A stretch of 64,000 nt of DNA from Roseiflexus sp. RS-1 (GCF_000016665.1 NC_009523.1:868001-932000), one strand, 5' to 3'. Shown: positions 10,674 to 20,483, counted from the first letter of the stretch. Made by a program: numbers and translations. Notes: generated from the letters alone by a model not told the origin.

Positions 10674-11387
10674 ATGACTTCAAGCGTGCTGAAAAGTATT
10701 GTCATCACCGGCGCGAGTCGCGGCATCGGTCGAGCGACGGCGCTGGCGCTCGCCGCGCCCGGTGCGGTATTGACGCTGGCAGCCCGCTCGGTCGATCTGC
10801 TGGAAGAGGTGGCGGCAGCAGTCCGCGCTGCCGGATCAACTGCGGTGATCGCCCCGTGCGACGTGACCATCGAAGAAGAGGTGCAACGCCTGACAGCCCA
10901 GGCGGCGGACGCCACGGGGCGAATCGATCTGTTCGTGCACAGCGTCGGCGGCGCTCTGGTGGCGCCGGTGACGCAGATTGCCCACGCCGATTGGGACGAA
11001 CAGGTGCGCATTCACCTCACCAGCCTTTTTCTCGTCTGCAAGCACGCAACGCCGCTGATGCACAACGGTGGGCTGCTGGTGTACGTCGCTTCAGTGGCGG
11101 CGCGTCAGGTCTTTCCCGGCTGGTCCGCCTACTGCGCAGCCAAGCATGGCGCGCTGGGGCTGCTCGGCGCGGTGCGCGAAGAACTGCGCCCGTATGGCGT
11201 GCGGGTGACCGCGTTGCTGCCAGCGGCGACCGATACCGGCTTGTGGAACGATATTCCAGGCGTCTGGAACCGCGCAGCGATGCTCCAGCCGGCAGATGTT
11301 GCTGCGTCTATCGCCAGCCTGGCAGCCTGCCCGCCGCACGTCGCCGTTGAAGAGCTGGTGATCGGTCACACTGCGGGGCGGCTGTAG
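10674..11387 (+). CDS. Short-chain dehydrogenase/reductase
   Basis: Classical SDR of about 237 aa: nucleotide motif TGASRGIG near the N-terminus, and catalytic Ser (VASVAA) and YCAAK Tyr-Lys. The arginine in the AARS segment after beta-2 suggests NADP(H). It follows the PTPS gene and folE on the same strand, so a sepiapterin-reductase-like step is possible, but SDR substrates cannot be read from sequence. ATG 10674 was chosen; TTG 10659 is an in-frame alternative just after AGGG. Confidence 0.8.
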   Translation: MTSSVLKSIVITGASRGIGRATALALAAPGAVLTLAARSVDLLEEVAAAVRAAGSTAVIAPCDVTIEEEVQRLTAQAADATGRIDLFVHSVGGALVAPVTQIAHADWDEQVRIHLTSLFLVCKHATPLMHNGGLLVYVASVAARQVFPGWSAYCAAKHGALGLLGAVREELRPYGVRVTALLPAATDTGLWNDIPGVWNRAAMLQPADVAASIASLAACPPHVAVEELVIGHTAGRL

Positions 11388-11425
11388 GTCTGTGCACCCA
11401 ATATTCACACTTTCTTCTGTTTTTA

Positions 11426-11454
11426 TTGACAATAGCCGGGTCGTCTGGTATACT
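11426..11454 (+). promoter_or_regulatory. suf regulator promoter (TTGACA, 17 bp, TATACT)
   Basis: Perfect -35 TTGACA (11426-11431) and TATACT (11449-11454) with 17-bp spacing. The predicted transcription start near 11461 lies after the in-frame ATG at 11460, which excludes that codon and supports ATG 11481. Confidence 0.8.
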
Positions 11455-11480
11455 GCACCATGAGTGTGGAGGGACAAACG

Positions 11481-12110
11481 ATGGCACTGGCGCAGTATAC
11501 TGAAGATTCGCCTGCGGGGAAGATTCTGACCTACCTGCGGCGCAATGGCGAAGCGACGATCAGAGACCTGGAAGAGTTGCTGGGTATCAGCACGACAGCA
11601 GTGCGTGAGCATCTGGCGCACCTGGAGGCGAAAGGGTTGCTTACGACGCGACAGGCGCGCGGCGGTCCCGGTCGTCCCAGGCTGGTCTATTCGCTCACCC
11701 CGCGCGCTGAAGATCTTTTCCCGAAGGAGTACGACACACTGGTGACGCTGCTCCTCCGTGAGATCGCCAGTCGTGAGGGTGAAGAGCGCCTCGATGCGTT
11801 GCTCGATGCCGTTGGGCGACGCCTGGCTGAGGAGTATCGCAGTCAGGTGAGCGGCGCCGATCTGGAGGAGCGGTTGGCTCATTTGCGCGCCACGCTCGAA
11901 GCACGCGGCATCCCGGTCGAGGTACAGTCAGGCGGTACGCTCCAGGTTCTGGCGTGCCCGTACCACGACGTCGCTCAGGAACACGCCAGCGTCTGTTCGA
12001 TGGAGCGACGGATGTTCGAACAGGTGCTGGGCGAGCCGGTGCAGATCGAAGGGACGATCCGTGAGGGTCGGCGCTGCTGCCACTTTCAGATTGCGCGGGC
12101 TTCCGAATAG
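11481..12110 (+). CDS. SufR-like winged-helix transcriptional regulator
   Basis: A 209-aa protein with an N-terminal winged helix (about residues 10-75, with ISTTAVREHLAHLEAKGLL as the recognition region) and a C-terminal cysteine cluster: CPYH, a second Cys 13 residues later, and a CC pair near the end. This matches SufR, whose Fe-S cluster makes it repress suf genes when clusters are plentiful. It lies 46 nt upstream of sufC on the same strand, as expected for a suf repressor. GGAGGG at 11468-11473 supports ATG 11481. Cluster binding is inferred from the Cys pattern. Confidence 0.82.
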   Translation: MALAQYTEDSPAGKILTYLRRNGEATIRDLEELLGISTTAVREHLAHLEAKGLLTTRQARGGPGRPRLVYSLTPRAEDLFPKEYDTLVTLLLREIASREGEERLDALLDAVGRRLAEEYRSQVSGADLEERLAHLRATLEARGIPVEVQSGGTLQVLACPYHDVAQEHASVCSMERRMFEQVLGEPVQIEGTIREGRRCCHFQIARASE

Positions 12111-12156
12111 CAGTGCAATTGTTCAACCCATTGAATAGTACACAGGAGTTCCTGCA

Positions 12157-12939
12157 TTGAACAGCGATCTGGTTATCAAGGATTTACATGTCAGCGTTGA
12201 GGAGAAAGAAATCCTCAAGGGAGTCAATCTCACTGTCAGAGCCGGGACGATCCATGCGATCATGGGTCCTAATGGCAGCGGCAAGAGCACCCTGGCATAT
12301 ACGCTGATGGGGCATCCCGGTTACATCGTCACCGGCGGCGAGGCATGGTACCGTGGTCAGAACATTCTTGAACTTGAGCCGGATGAGCGCTCAAAACTCG
12401 GGCTGTTTCTCGCCTTTCAGTATCCGGTCGCCATTCCGGGGGTGACGGTGGCGAATTTCCTGCGCGCTGCGATCAACGCTCATCGCGCCGAGGAGGGGAA
12501 GGACCCTAAGGAGACGGCGATTCCCATGGCGCAGTTTCGCAAACAGTTGCGCGAACAAATGACAGCGCTCGGGATTGATGAGAGTTTTGCTCGCCGCTAC
12601 CTGAACGAGGGGTTCTCTGGCGGTGAAAAGAAGCGGATCGAGATTTTGCAGATGGCGATGCTGGAACCCAGCATGGCGATCATGGACGAGACTGACTCAG
12701 GGCTGGACATCGACGCGCTGAAAATTGTGGCGCAGGGTGTCAATACGCTCTATGAGCGGCATCCGGAGATGGGCGTGCTGGTGATTACGCACTACCAGCG
12801 CCTGTTGAACTACATCAAGCCGCATTTTGTGTCAGTGCTGATGGACGGTCGGATAGTGCGCGAGGGGGGACCCGAACTGGCGCTCGAACTCGAAGAGAAG
12901 GGGTATGACTTCCTCCGCGAGGAGGTCGCAAGCGCGTGA
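12157..12939 (+). CDS. sufC: Fe-S assembly ATPase SufC
   Basis: ABC-type ATPase of the SufBCD scaffold complex; 260 aa. Walker [10 protein letters not shown], the signature FSGGEKKR, Walker B with MDETDSGLD, and switch His in VITHYQ are all present. It powers cluster assembly on SufB/SufD in the cytosol. It starts at TTG 12157 after CAGGAG. Its stop overlaps the GTG start of sufD by 3 nt, so translation is coupled. Confidence 0.96.
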   Translation: MNSDLVIKDLHVSVEEKEILKGVNLTVRAGTIHAIMGPNGSGKSTLAYTLMGHPGYIVTGGEAWYRGQNILELEPDERSKLGLFLAFQYPVAIPGVTVANFLRAAINAHRAEEGKDPKETAIPMAQFRKQLREQMTALGIDESFARRYLNEGFSGGEKKRIEILQMAMLEPSMAIMDETDSGLDIDALKIVAQGVNTLYERHPEMGVLVITHYQRLLNYIKPHFVSVLMDGRIVREGGPELALELEEKGYDFLREEVASA

Positions 12940-14153
12940 CTATGAAAACGTTTCCTCCGCTTGCCGAAATCAGCGACGCCCTGGTGATCGAGCGATCGCG
13001 CGCAGCCGGTGAACCGGAGTGGCTCACGGAGCAGCGCGTGGATGCGTGGCGGTTCTTCGCCTCCGCCGAACCGCCGTACTGGCGTCGCACCGATCTGTCG
13101 AAGTTCAAGCCGGAACAGGTGATTGCTGCTGCCGATACTGCTGCCACCAGCCTGTATCAGGAAGAAGACCTGACGGATCAGGGGGTGGTGTTTACAACCC
13201 TTGCGCAGGCGATCCATTCGCACAGCGATCTCATCCGGCGGCATCTCGGCGCCGCCATTGAGTCGAAGCGTCACAAATTTCTGGCGCTTAATGCGGCGCT
13301 CTGGCAGGATGGCGTCTTTCTGTATGTGCCGAAGCATGTCAATGTCGAACTGCCGTTGACGGCGATGTTCTCGATGCCCATCCCCGGCGGCGCGATTGCG
13401 CCACGCAACCTGATCATCCTGGACGACGGCGCCAGTGTCACGTTCGTTGAGGAGTACCACTCGGTCGCCGCGTCGGATCAGGCGTTTGCCGCGCCGGTGA
13501 CAGAGATGTTCCTCGGCAATGACGCAACGTTGCGCTTCGTTGCCGTGCAGACGTGGGGTGAGGATGTATACCACATCGGCGCGCAAAAGGTGCGCGCTGG
13601 ACGTGGCGCATCGGTCGAGTGGGCGGCAGTGAATCTGGGCGCACGGGTACAGCACATCGAAGCGGAAACCGCCCTCGAAGGCGACGGCTCACGCGTTGAG
13701 TGGGTGGCAGCCACCTTTGCCGCCGATCACCAGAACCTGCTGACGGCGCCCTGGCTCCGGCATATCGGCGCAAAGACGGAAGCGCATATGGACTTCAAGA
13801 CCGTCGTGAAGGATCAGAGTTACACCACCTTCGACGGCATGATCAAGATCGAGCATCAGAGTCGCGCAACTGTCTCGCGGCTCGAGGAGCATGCGCTCCA
13901 TCTTTCGCCCAAAGCCCGCAGCGACTCCATCCCCGGACTGATGATCGACACCAACGATGTCGCCAGGGCGGGGCATGCGTCGACCAGCGGCGAGGTGGAT
14001 GAGGAGCAGTTGTTCTATATGCGCTCACGCGGCATTCCGCGTGACGAAGCCATCCATCTGATCGTGATGGGCTTCTTCGAGCCGGTGCTTGATCGTATTC
14101 CCAACGATGCGCTGCGTCAGCGGATCGCGGAGATGATCGAAGCAAAGATATAA
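12936..14153 (+). CDS. sufD: Fe-S assembly protein SufD
   Basis: A 405-aa beta-helix protein of the SufBCD complex. The C-terminal core ([18 protein letters not shown], then [20 protein letters not shown]) is shared with SufB and binds SufC. It lacks the extra N-terminal segments of SufB and is encoded directly after sufC, which fits SufD rather than a second SufB. GTG 12936 overlaps the sufC stop with GGAGG 10 nt upstream; ATG 12942 is an alternative. Confidence 0.93.
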   Translation: MTMKTFPPLAEISDALVIERSRAAGEPEWLTEQRVDAWRFFASAEPPYWRRTDLSKFKPEQVIAAADTAATSLYQEEDLTDQGVVFTTLAQAIHSHSDLIRRHLGAAIESKRHKFLALNAALWQDGVFLYVPKHVNVELPLTAMFSMPIPGGAIAPRNLIILDDGASVTFVEEYHSVAASDQAFAAPVTEMFLGNDATLRFVAVQTWGEDVYHIGAQKVRAGRGASVEWAAVNLGARVQHIEAETALEGDGSRVEWVAATFAADHQNLLTAPWLRHIGAKTEAHMDFKTVVKDQSYTTFDGMIKIEHQSRATVSRLEEHALHLSPKARSDSIPGLMIDTNDVARAGHASTSGEVDEEQLFYMRSRGIPRDEAIHLIVMGFFEPVLDRIPNDALRQRIAEMIEAKI

Positions 14154-14166
14154 TGAAGGTGCGCCG

Positions 14167-15411
14167 ATGACTATCAACGCCAGCCTGACTCTGTTCGATA
14201 TTGTGACGCTGCGGCGTGAGTTCCCGATCCTCAATCAGGCGGTGCATGGGAAAACGCTGGCGTTCCTCGACAGTGCAGCATCGTCGCAGAAACCGCGCCG
14301 TGTCATCGATTGCCTGGAAGATTATTACCGGCGCTATAATGCGAATGTCCATCGCGGCATTTATCGGCTGAGCGAGGAAGCGACGTTCGCCTTCGAGCGG
14401 GCGCGTGGCAAGGTGGCGCGCTTCATCAACGCTCGCAGTCAGCGCGAGATCGTGTTCGTGCGGAATACGACCGAGGCAATCAACCTGGTGGCGCGGAGTT
14501 GGGGCGATGCCAACCTGCGCGAAGGGGATCGCATTCTGCTCAGCATCATGGAGCACCATTCGAACCTGGTGCCCTGGCAAATGCTGGCACAGCGCACCGG
14601 CGCGAAACTGGAGTTTCTGCCGATCGACGGCGAAGGTCGCCTGGCGCTCGACAACCTGGAAGTGCAACTCGAAGGGGTGCGTCTGGTGGCGATCACGCAA
14701 CAGTCGAATGTGCTGGGGACGATCAATCCGGTGGCGGAGATCGCGCAACGCGCCCATGCCGTCGGTGCGCTGGTGCTGGTGGACGGCGCGCAGAGCGTAC
14801 CGCACATGCCGGTGGATGTTCAGGCGCTCGATATCGATTTCCTGGCGTTCAGCGGTCATAAGATGTGTGGTCCGACCGGGATCGGGGTGCTGTGGGGTCG
14901 GCGCGCGATCCTGGAACAGATGCCGCCATTTCTCGGTGGTGGATCGATGATCAAGGTGGTAGGGCTGCACGAATCGACCTACGCTGATGTTCCGGCGCGC
15001 TTCGAAGCGGGCACACCGGCAATCGCCGAAGCCATCGCGCTTGGCGAAGCGGTCGATTTTCTTCAGGAGATCGGGATGGATCGGATCTATGCCCACGAGC
15101 GCGAACTGCTGGGGTATGCGCTCGAACGCCTGACCGAAGTTGAAGGGTTGCGGGTGTACGGTCCGACAACGACCGAAATGCGCGGCGGTGCGGTGAGTTT
15201 TACGCTCGACGGGGTGCATCCGCACGATGTCGCTGCGGTGCTCGACGGCGAGGGGATTGCGGTGCGCGCCGGGCACCACTGCGCGCAGCCGCTACATGCG
15301 CACTACGACATTCCTGCCACCACACGCGCATCATTCTATCTGTACAACATACCGGAAGAGATTGATCGACTGGTCGCCGCGCTGCACAAAGTGCGCACGC
15401 TGTTCGGGTGA
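14167..15411 (+). CDS. sufS: Cysteine desulfurase SufS
   Basis: Group II PLP cysteine desulfurase, 414 aa, which takes sulfur from cysteine and passes it to SufU. The PLP lysine lies in FSGHKMCGPTG, and the active-site Cys in RAGHHCAQPLH. It sits between sufD and sufU; its stop overlaps the sufU frame, as in Gram-positive sufCDSUB operons. Confidence 0.96.
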   Translation: MTINASLTLFDIVTLRREFPILNQAVHGKTLAFLDSAASSQKPRRVIDCLEDYYRRYNANVHRGIYRLSEEATFAFERARGKVARFINARSQREIVFVRNTTEAINLVARSWGDANLREGDRILLSIMEHHSNLVPWQMLAQRTGAKLEFLPIDGEGRLALDNLEVQLEGVRLVAITQQSNVLGTINPVAEIAQRAHAVGALVLVDGAQSVPHMPVDVQALDIDFLAFSGHKMCGPTGIGVLWGRRAILEQMPPFLGGGSMIKVVGLHESTYADVPARFEAGTPAIAEAIALGEAVDFLQEIGMDRIYAHERELLGYALERLTEVEGLRVYGPTTTEMRGGAVSFTLDGVHPHDVAAVLDGEGIAVRAGHHCAQPLHAHYDIPATTRASFYLYNIPEEIDRLVAALHKVRTLFG

Positions 15412-15815
15412 TTGGGATGGATGATCTGTACCGCGAACTTATCCTCGAACACTACAAGCATCCGCGTCGTCGCGGTCGCATCGACCATCCCGACGTCAGC
15501 GCTGAGGAGCATAATCCGCTGTGCGGCGATCGAGTGCGGATCGACCTGCGGATCGAGAATGGCATCATCACCGATGCGCGCTTCGATGGGCGCGGATGCG
15601 CCATCAGTCAGGCGTCGGCATCGATGTTGACCGAGGAAATTGTCGGGATGCCGGTTGAACAGGCAAAGCAGTTCAGCAAGGATCAGATGCTTGCGCTGAT
15701 CGGCATTCCGTTGAACCATAATCCGGTGCGCATCAAGTGCGCCTTGCTTCCGCTCAAAACACTCAAGGTCGGGTTGTATGGCGTGGGTCATGCGCCCGAT
15801 GATGATGAGATGTGA
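15408..15815 (+). CDS. sufU: SufU sulfur-transfer protein
   Basis: A 135-aa SufU/IscU-fold protein. Three conserved cysteines ([21 protein letters not shown]) and Asp in the first motif form the zinc site that accepts persulfide sulfur from SufS. The insert between the second and third Cys is typical of SufU rather than IscU. The GTG at 15408 overlaps the sufS stop; ATG 15417 is an equally plausible start. Confidence 0.92.
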   Translation: MIGMDDLYRELILEHYKHPRRRGRIDHPDVSAEEHNPLCGDRVRIDLRIENGIITDARFDGRGCAISQASASMLTEEIVGMPVEQAKQFSKDQMLALIGIPLNHNPVRIKCALLPLKTLKVGLYGVGHAPDDDEM

Positions 15816-15841
15816 TTAATTCTGGGAGAGGAGTGCATCCA

Positions 15842-17257
15842 ATGGCTGTGACAGCGACGAATCTGGATTTCGATTACTCGAAGTACGCGTTCCGCAACGA
15901 GGAACGATATATTTTCAAGTCTGAAAAGGGCTTGAACGAAAAAGTCGTGCGTGAACTGTCAGGGATGAAGGGTGAGCCGGAGTGGATGTTGAAGCGTCGG
16001 TTGCAGGCGCTCGAAATCTTCCGCAAAAAGCCGACGCCGCTGACCGGCATGTGGGCGAACCCTGAACTGGCAGAATTGAACTATGACGATATTCACTATT
16101 TCGTGCGTGCTGGCGAGCGCCCGCAGACCGATTGGGACGCCGTGCCGCCGGAGATCAAGAACACCTTTGAGCGGTTGGGCATCCCTGAAGCGGAGCGCAA
16201 GTTCCTGGCAGGCGTCGGCGCGCAGTACGAGTCGGAAGTCGTCTATCACTCGCTGCGCGAAGAGTGGGCGAAGCAGGGGGTGATTTTCCTCGACACCGAT
16301 ACCGGGTTGAAGGAGTACCCGGAGATCTTCAAGCAATACTTCGGTACGGTCGTGCCGGCGGCGGATAACAAGTACGCTGCGCTGAACACAGCGGTCTGGT
16401 CGGGCGGGTCGTTCGTCTACGTGCCGAAGGGGGTGCACGTCGATATTCCGCTTCAGGCGTACTTCCGCATCAATGCGGAGAACATGGGTCAGTTCGAGCG
16501 CACCCTGATTATCGTCGAGGAAGGTGCGTCGGTGCACTATATCGAGGGATGCACCGCGCCGATCTACAGCACTAACTCGCTGCACTCGGCGGTGGTCGAG
16601 ATCATCGTGATGAAGGGCGGCAAGTGCCGCTATACCACGATCCAGAACTGGGCGAACAATATCTTCAACCTGGTGACCAAGCGCGCTATCGCCTATGAAG
16701 AGGCGAGCATGGAGTGGGTCGATGGCAACATCGGTTCGCGCCTGACGATGAAGTACCCGTCGGTCTACCTGATGGGGCGCGGCGCGCGCGGCGAGGTGCT
16801 CTCGGTGGCGTATGCCGGCAAGGGGCAGCACCAGGACGCCGGCGCCAAAATGGTGCATATCGCGCCAGATACGACGAGCCGCATCACCAACAAGTCGGTC
16901 TCGAAGAATGGCGGCAAGACGACGTACCGCGGTCTGGCGAAGGTGGCGCCGGGCGCAACCGGGGCGAAGATCAATGTGAACTGTGACGCGCTCATCCTGG
17001 ATGAGAAGTCGGCATCCGATACGATCCCGTACATCGAGATTGAGGAAGACCGCTGCACCCTGGCGCACGAGGCGACGGTGGGGCGTATCGGCGAGGAGCA
17101 ACTGTTCTATCTGATGAGCCGCGGCATCAGCGAGGCTGACGCGCTGTCGATGATCGTGCTCGGTTTTATGGAGCCGTTCACGCGCGAACTGCCGATGGAG
17201 TACGCCGTTGAACTCAACCGTCTCATTCAACTCGAGATGGAAGGGTCGGTGGGATAA
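15842..17257 (+). CDS. sufB: Fe-S assembly scaffold SufB
   Basis: A 471-aa scaffold on which clusters are built with SufC and SufD. The family core is complete: [27 protein letters not shown] with a conserved Cys, [15 protein letters not shown], and [23 protein letters not shown] 15842 follows GGAGAGGAG; the frame is open to 15812 but that extension lacks support. It is the last gene of the suf operon. Confidence 0.96.
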   Translation: MAVTATNLDFDYSKYAFRNEERYIFKSEKGLNEKVVRELSGMKGEPEWMLKRRLQALEIFRKKPTPLTGMWANPELAELNYDDIHYFVRAGERPQTDWDAVPPEIKNTFERLGIPEAERKFLAGVGAQYESEVVYHSLREEWAKQGVIFLDTDTGLKEYPEIFKQYFGTVVPAADNKYAALNTAVWSGGSFVYVPKGVHVDIPLQAYFRINAENMGQFERTLIIVEEGASVHYIEGCTAPIYSTNSLHSAVVEIIVMKGGKCRYTTIQNWANNIFNLVTKRAIAYEEASMEWVDGNIGSRLTMKYPSVYLMGRGARGEVLSVAYAGKGQHQDAGAKMVHIAPDTTSRITNKSVSKNGGKTTYRGLAKVAPGATGAKINVNCDALILDEKSASDTIPYIEIEEDRCTLAHEATVGRIGEEQLFYLMSRGISEADALSMIVLGFMEPFTRELPMEYAVELNRLIQLEMEGSVG

Positions 17258-17324
17258 GAGGCGAGCGGCAAGCAACAGGAAGGTCGTGCGCGTTCCACAT
17301 TGAACGTGGCAGACGGGAAGGTTG

Positions 17325-17377
17325 AAGGCGCAAAGGAATTGCGCGTTCCGTGGCGAACGTACAATCCTTTGCGCCTT
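17325..17377. terminator. Long inverted repeat after sufB (candidate operon terminator)
   Basis: AAGGCGCAAAGGAATTG (17325-17341) is inverted at CAATCCTTTGCGCCTT (17362-17377) with one bulged base. Inside, CGTTC (17344-17348) pairs with GAACG (17355-17359). The right arm is followed by GTGTCTTTGT, only a weak U-tract. It lies between sufB and a convergent toxin-antitoxin pair. Confidence 0.5.
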
Positions 17378-17420
17378 GTGTCTTTGTAAGAGTGTTCAAC
17401 CTTTGATGAAGAAGTGTCGC

Positions 17421-17717
17421 TCAGGCGCCGGTCGCGCTCCGGATGTCCCGCAAGATCGCATCAACCTGCTCCGGCGATTGTCCATGCCGTGCCAATACCT
17501 GCGCTGTGAGATCTAACACCCTGTCTGCAAACCGTTGTGCAATATCGTGCCGTAATCCCTGCCCGATATAGAGTTTCAACAAAGCTTCAGCCGACATATC
17601 ACGACTTGCAGCAACTTCCTGTACCATTGCGAAGGTATCGGTTGGCAAGTTTAGAGTAATCGTGATTGTCGGGCGAGGACGAAGATGGAGCTCGGTTGGG
17701 AACTCAGGCTGACTCAT
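17421..17717 (-). CDS. Putative BrnA-like antitoxin
   Basis: A 98-aa protein encoded directly after, and overlapping by 14 nt, a BrnT-type toxin gene. The N-terminal part (RPRPTITITLNLPTDTF) looks like a short beta-strand DNA-binding arm, followed by helical dimerisation segments. The sequence is not a textbook BrnA, so the antitoxin role rests mainly on position. ATG 17717 is chosen; the open frame upstream lies inside the toxin gene. Confidence 0.6.
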   Translation of the reverse strand: MSQPEFPTELHLRPRPTITITLNLPTDTFAMVQEVAASRDMSAEALLKLYIGQGLRHDIAQRFADRVLDLTAQVLARHGQSPEQVDAILRDIRSATGA

Positions 17718-18003
17718 AGAGTTTCCTTTCTGCGCGCGTTGCCAATCGTGCAGAGATAATCCGCGTTCGCTCGCGTCGCTCGGTGTAGACAACCAGCAAT
17801 AAGCGTTGCGCGACCGGGTAGCCCAGGACAAAATTGCGCTGCTCGTTGACATCGTTTGGAGTAGCATCTCCATATTGATAGAATGGATCAAAAAAGACCT
17901 CGGCAGCTTCCTCAAAGGTTACGCCGTGGTTGACGATGTTGAGTCGGGACTTCTGGTCATCCCACTCAAATTCGACACCCTGGAGTCGATAGACAACATC
18001 CAT
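17704..18003 (-). CDS. brnT: BrnT family ribonuclease toxin
   Basis: A 99-aa protein with the BrnT pattern: FEWDDQKSRLNIVNHGVTFEEAAEVFFDPF near the N-terminus, in which each half carries conserved residues, then a central NEQRNFVLGY strand and the C-terminal TRIISARLATRAERKLYE. BrnT toxins are RelE-fold RNases that arrest translation. The downstream gene overlaps and is the likely antitoxin, in the usual BrnT-BrnA order. ATG 18003 begins the conserved region; the frame extends to 18081 without family support. Confidence 0.85.
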   Translation of the reverse strand: MDVVYRLQGVEFEWDDQKSRLNIVNHGVTFEEAAEVFFDPFYQYGDATPNDVNEQRNFVLGYPVAQRLLLVVYTERRERTRIISARLATRAERKLYESA

Positions 18004-18263
18004 CACGCAACAGCCTGCGCATTCGCTTCGTGCCAGGTATATGATAGCATACGCGACCTTCAGACGAGACGTGGCAAGCATGAAACCACAATCGCACCCA
18101 CCAACACGTCCAGCGTGCGGCGCTGCTCAGTCGGGTGAGTTAGCCCTCCGAAACAGGAGCCTGACCCCCTCCCCGCTAAAATTGGTGCTCCAAACGAGGA
18201 ACCGACATGGTACAATAGTACTGCTTGTACGACCGGTCGTCGCTCGTTGGAGGTGCTGCGCCG

Positions 18264-18674
18264 ATGCAACCCATAGCCTTAACCCCGGAACTTGTCGCTC
18301 GCGCAGGTAAACATATCGCGGCCGCGCTGCGTCGCAATCCCGGCATCGATGCGGCGGCGCTGTGCGCGCTGAACGGTCAGGTCTTGTGGGCCAGCGATCC
18401 GGCATTCGAGCGCGCTGCGCCTTCCATTGCCCGGATCGGCATCATGTCGCTCAAATTATGGGTCAAGGTGCGTTCGGGCAAACTGGACCGCATTGGTCTG
18501 GTGACGGGAGAGGGTACGGTTGATATTATTTTCGTACCGCCGATCGGATCGGTGCTGGTTGCCAGCGGGCGCGACGCGGGAACCGGATGGCTGGAGAATG
18601 AGCCGCTGGCGCTGCTTGAAGCGCTCGGTCTTTCAATGCGATCCCCCCTCGTTTCGCCGAACGGTCGCCCGTAG
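18264..18674 (+). CDS. Roadblock/LC7-like domain protein
   Basis: A 136-aa protein whose predicted strand-helix pattern fits the Roadblock/LC7 fold (ALCALNGQVLWASD, a long helix, then GTVDIIFVPPIGSVLVAS). In bacteria such proteins (MglB-like) often regulate small Ras-like GTPases; no GTPase gene is adjacent. GGAGGTG lies about 8 nt before ATG 18264. A clearer Roadblock protein is encoded at 55688-56056. Fold assignment is by eye. Confidence 0.5.
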   Translation: MQPIALTPELVARAGKHIAAALRRNPGIDAAALCALNGQVLWASDPAFERAAPSIARIGIMSLKLWVKVRSGKLDRIGLVTGEGTVDIIFVPPIGSVLVASGRDAGTGWLENEPLALLEALGLSMRSPLVSPNGRP

Positions 18675-18763
18675 GATGGGCGCCGGGTTGGGTCTCTGGC
18701 GCGCAGCATCGTGTGATGCCGCGCGTTTTGTTGTTCCTTGATGCACGGATGAGGTTGAGCGCA

Positions 18764-19081
18764 ATGGCTGAGTTCGTCAAACTTGCAACGATCCATGATC
18801 TGCCAGACGGCGGTATGCGGGCTGTGGAGTACAACGGTCGGCGGATCGCCCTGTTTCGCGCTGGCGAGACGATCTATGCTACCGATGATATCTGTTCCCA
18901 TGCATATGCAGAGTTGAGCGATGGGTTCTTCGATCCCGATGACGGTACGGTGGAATGCCCGCTGCACGGCTCACGCTTCGATGTGCGCACCGGGCGCCCG
19001 CTGACATTGCCCGCGTTCGCGCCGATTGAGGTGTTCGAGGTGCAGGTGCAGGGAGACGATGTGCTCGTGCGCGTTGCCTGA
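18764..19081 (+). CDS. Rieske-type [2Fe-2S] ferredoxin
   Basis: A 105-aa protein with both halves of the Rieske motif: CSHAYAELSDG and CPLHGSRFD, the two Cys and two His that bind a [2Fe-2S] cluster. It is the size of stand-alone ferredoxins such as the electron carriers of ring-hydroxylating dioxygenases, but no oxygenase is nearby. Stand-alone Rieske genes are common next to suf genes, as here. ATG 18764 starts the conserved domain. Confidence 0.88.
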   Translation: MAEFVKLATIHDLPDGGMRAVEYNGRRIALFRAGETIYATDDICSHAYAELSDGFFDPDDGTVECPLHGSRFDVRTGRPLTLPAFAPIEVFEVQVQGDDVLVRVA

Positions 19082-19093
19082 TGCAGGCATTGC

Positions 19094-19122
19094 TTGACTC
19101 TTGCTTCCCCCGGCAGTACAAT
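19094..19122 (+). promoter_or_regulatory. Sulfurtransferase operon promoter (TTGACT, 17 bp, TACAAT)
   Basis: TTGACT (19094-19099) and TACAAT (19117-19122) are separated by 17 bp. The predicted start is near 19129, 45 nt before the sulfurtransferase ATG. Confidence 0.7.
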
Positions 19123-19173
19123 ATAGTTGATTAAATTAAGCGGTCTACTTCAGAATTATCGGGGGAGGTTGTG

Positions 19174-20019
19174 ATGAATGGTTATGCTCACCCTGAGGCG
19201 CTGGTTGACACCGCATGGGTTGCCGATCATTTGAACGATCCGAAGGTGCGGATCGTGGAGTGCGATGAGGACATTCTGCTCTATGATCAGGGGCATATCC
19301 CCGGTGCGGTGAAGATCGACTGGGTCGGTGAACTCAACGACCCGATCATCCGCGACTATCTGGATCGCGAACGGTTCGAGCAGTTGATGGTCTCGAAGGG
19401 GATCAGCAACGATACGACGGTGGTTTTCTACGGCGATAAGCACAACTGGTGGGCAACCTACGCACTGTGGGTCTTCAAACTCTTTGGACATGCCGACGCA
19501 CGGATTATGAATGGCGGGCGCGCCAAATGGATTGCCGAAGGGCGCCCGTTGACGCGCGAGGTTCCTTCCTACCCGCCGGGCGAGTACCATGCGCCGGAGC
19601 GCAATGATGCCGCCATTCGCGCATTCCGCGATCAGGTGCTGGCGCATATCCGGCAGAGCGGCACGGCGCTGGTCGATGTACGCAGCCCGCAGGAGTACAC
19701 CGGCGAGCGTCTGCACATGCCGGAGTATCCGCAGGAAGGCGCACTGCGCGGCGGTCACATTCCCACAGCGGTGAACATCCCATGGGCGAGCGCCGTGCGC
19801 GAGGATAGTACCTTCAAGAGCGCCGACGAACTGCGTGAACTGTACGCCAGCAAAGGCATCACGCCAGACAAGGATGTGATTGCCTACTGCCGCATCGGTG
19901 AGCGATCCAGCCATACCTGGTTCGTGCTGAAGTACCTGCTTGGCTATCCGAAAGTCCGCAATTATGACGGCAGCTGGACCGAGTGGGGCAACGCGGTTGG
20001 TCTGCCGATTGAGAAGTAA
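19174..20019 (+). CDS. Two-domain sulfurtransferase (rhodanese family)
   Basis: A 281-aa tandem rhodanese protein (thiosulfate or 3-mercaptopyruvate sulfurtransferase). The N-terminal domain is structural; the C-terminal domain holds the persulfide Cys in [14 protein letters not shown]. It moves sulfane sulfur to acceptors in the cytosol. GGGGGAGG upstream supports ATG 19174 (GTG 19171 is adjacent). It heads a gene series with sufE, a NifU-like gene and cysM, so it probably supplies sulfur to that set. Confidence 0.9.
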   Translation: MNGYAHPEALVDTAWVADHLNDPKVRIVECDEDILLYDQGHIPGAVKIDWVGELNDPIIRDYLDRERFEQLMVSKGISNDTTVVFYGDKHNWWATYALWVFKLFGHADARIMNGGRAKWIAEGRPLTREVPSYPPGEYHAPERNDAAIRAFRDQVLAHIRQSGTALVDVRSPQEYTGERLHMPEYPQEGALRGGHIPTAVNIPWASAVREDSTFKSADELRELYASKGITPDKDVIAYCRIGERSSHTWFVLKYLLGYPKVRNYDGSWTEWGNAVGLPIEK

Positions 20020-20030
20020 CCAGCACGACT

Positions 20031-20483
20031 ATGTCTGACATCCCTGCCGGTCTGCCGCCGCGCCTGCGTGCTATCGTCGAGGAGTTTCAGGCGGCGGACC
20101 GGGCGGAAAAACTGGAACTGCTGCTCGAATATTCAGACCGACTGCCGCCGCTGCCGGATCATCTGCGCAACAATCGTGCTGCAATGGAGCAGGTACACGA
20201 ATGCGCCACTCCGGTGTATGCGGCGGTAGAGTCACACGACGAGCGGTTGACGTTTCACATCGATGTTCCCGAAGAGTCGCCGACGGTGCGCGGCTATGCG
20301 GCGCTGCTGCGCGACGGTCTTGAAGGTGCGACGCCGGAAGAGGTGCTCGCCATTCCAGGCGATTTCTTCTACGCAATGGGGTTGCACCAGGTGCTTTCGC
20401 CACAGCGACTGAACGGTATCAGTTATCTGCTGGCGTATCTGAAGCGGCTCGCCACACGGGAACTGGCGAAACGGAACGGGTGA
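20031..20483 (+). CDS. sufE: SufE family sulfur acceptor
   Basis: A 150-aa protein with the SufE fold pattern. The acceptor Cys is in HECATPVY, followed by the conserved FHIDVPEESPTVRGYAALL region and the C-terminal LSPQRLNG motif. SufE takes persulfide from a desulfurase. Having it as well as SufU (15408) gives two different sulfur relays in the same neighbourhood. Its stop overlaps the next start (TGATG). Confidence 0.9.
   Translation: MSDIPAGLPPRLRAIVEEFQAADRAEKLELLLEYSDRLPPLPDHLRNNRAAMEQVHECATPVYAAVESHDERLTFHIDVPEESPTVRGYAALLRDGLEGATPEEVLAIPGDFFYAMGLHQVLSPQRLNGISYLLAYLKRLATRELAKRNG

Noticed and set aside
18041-18310. 89-codon plus-strand frame before the Roadblock gene
   Set aside because: It overlaps the Roadblock start and its promoter-like sequence; composition and content are not protein-like.
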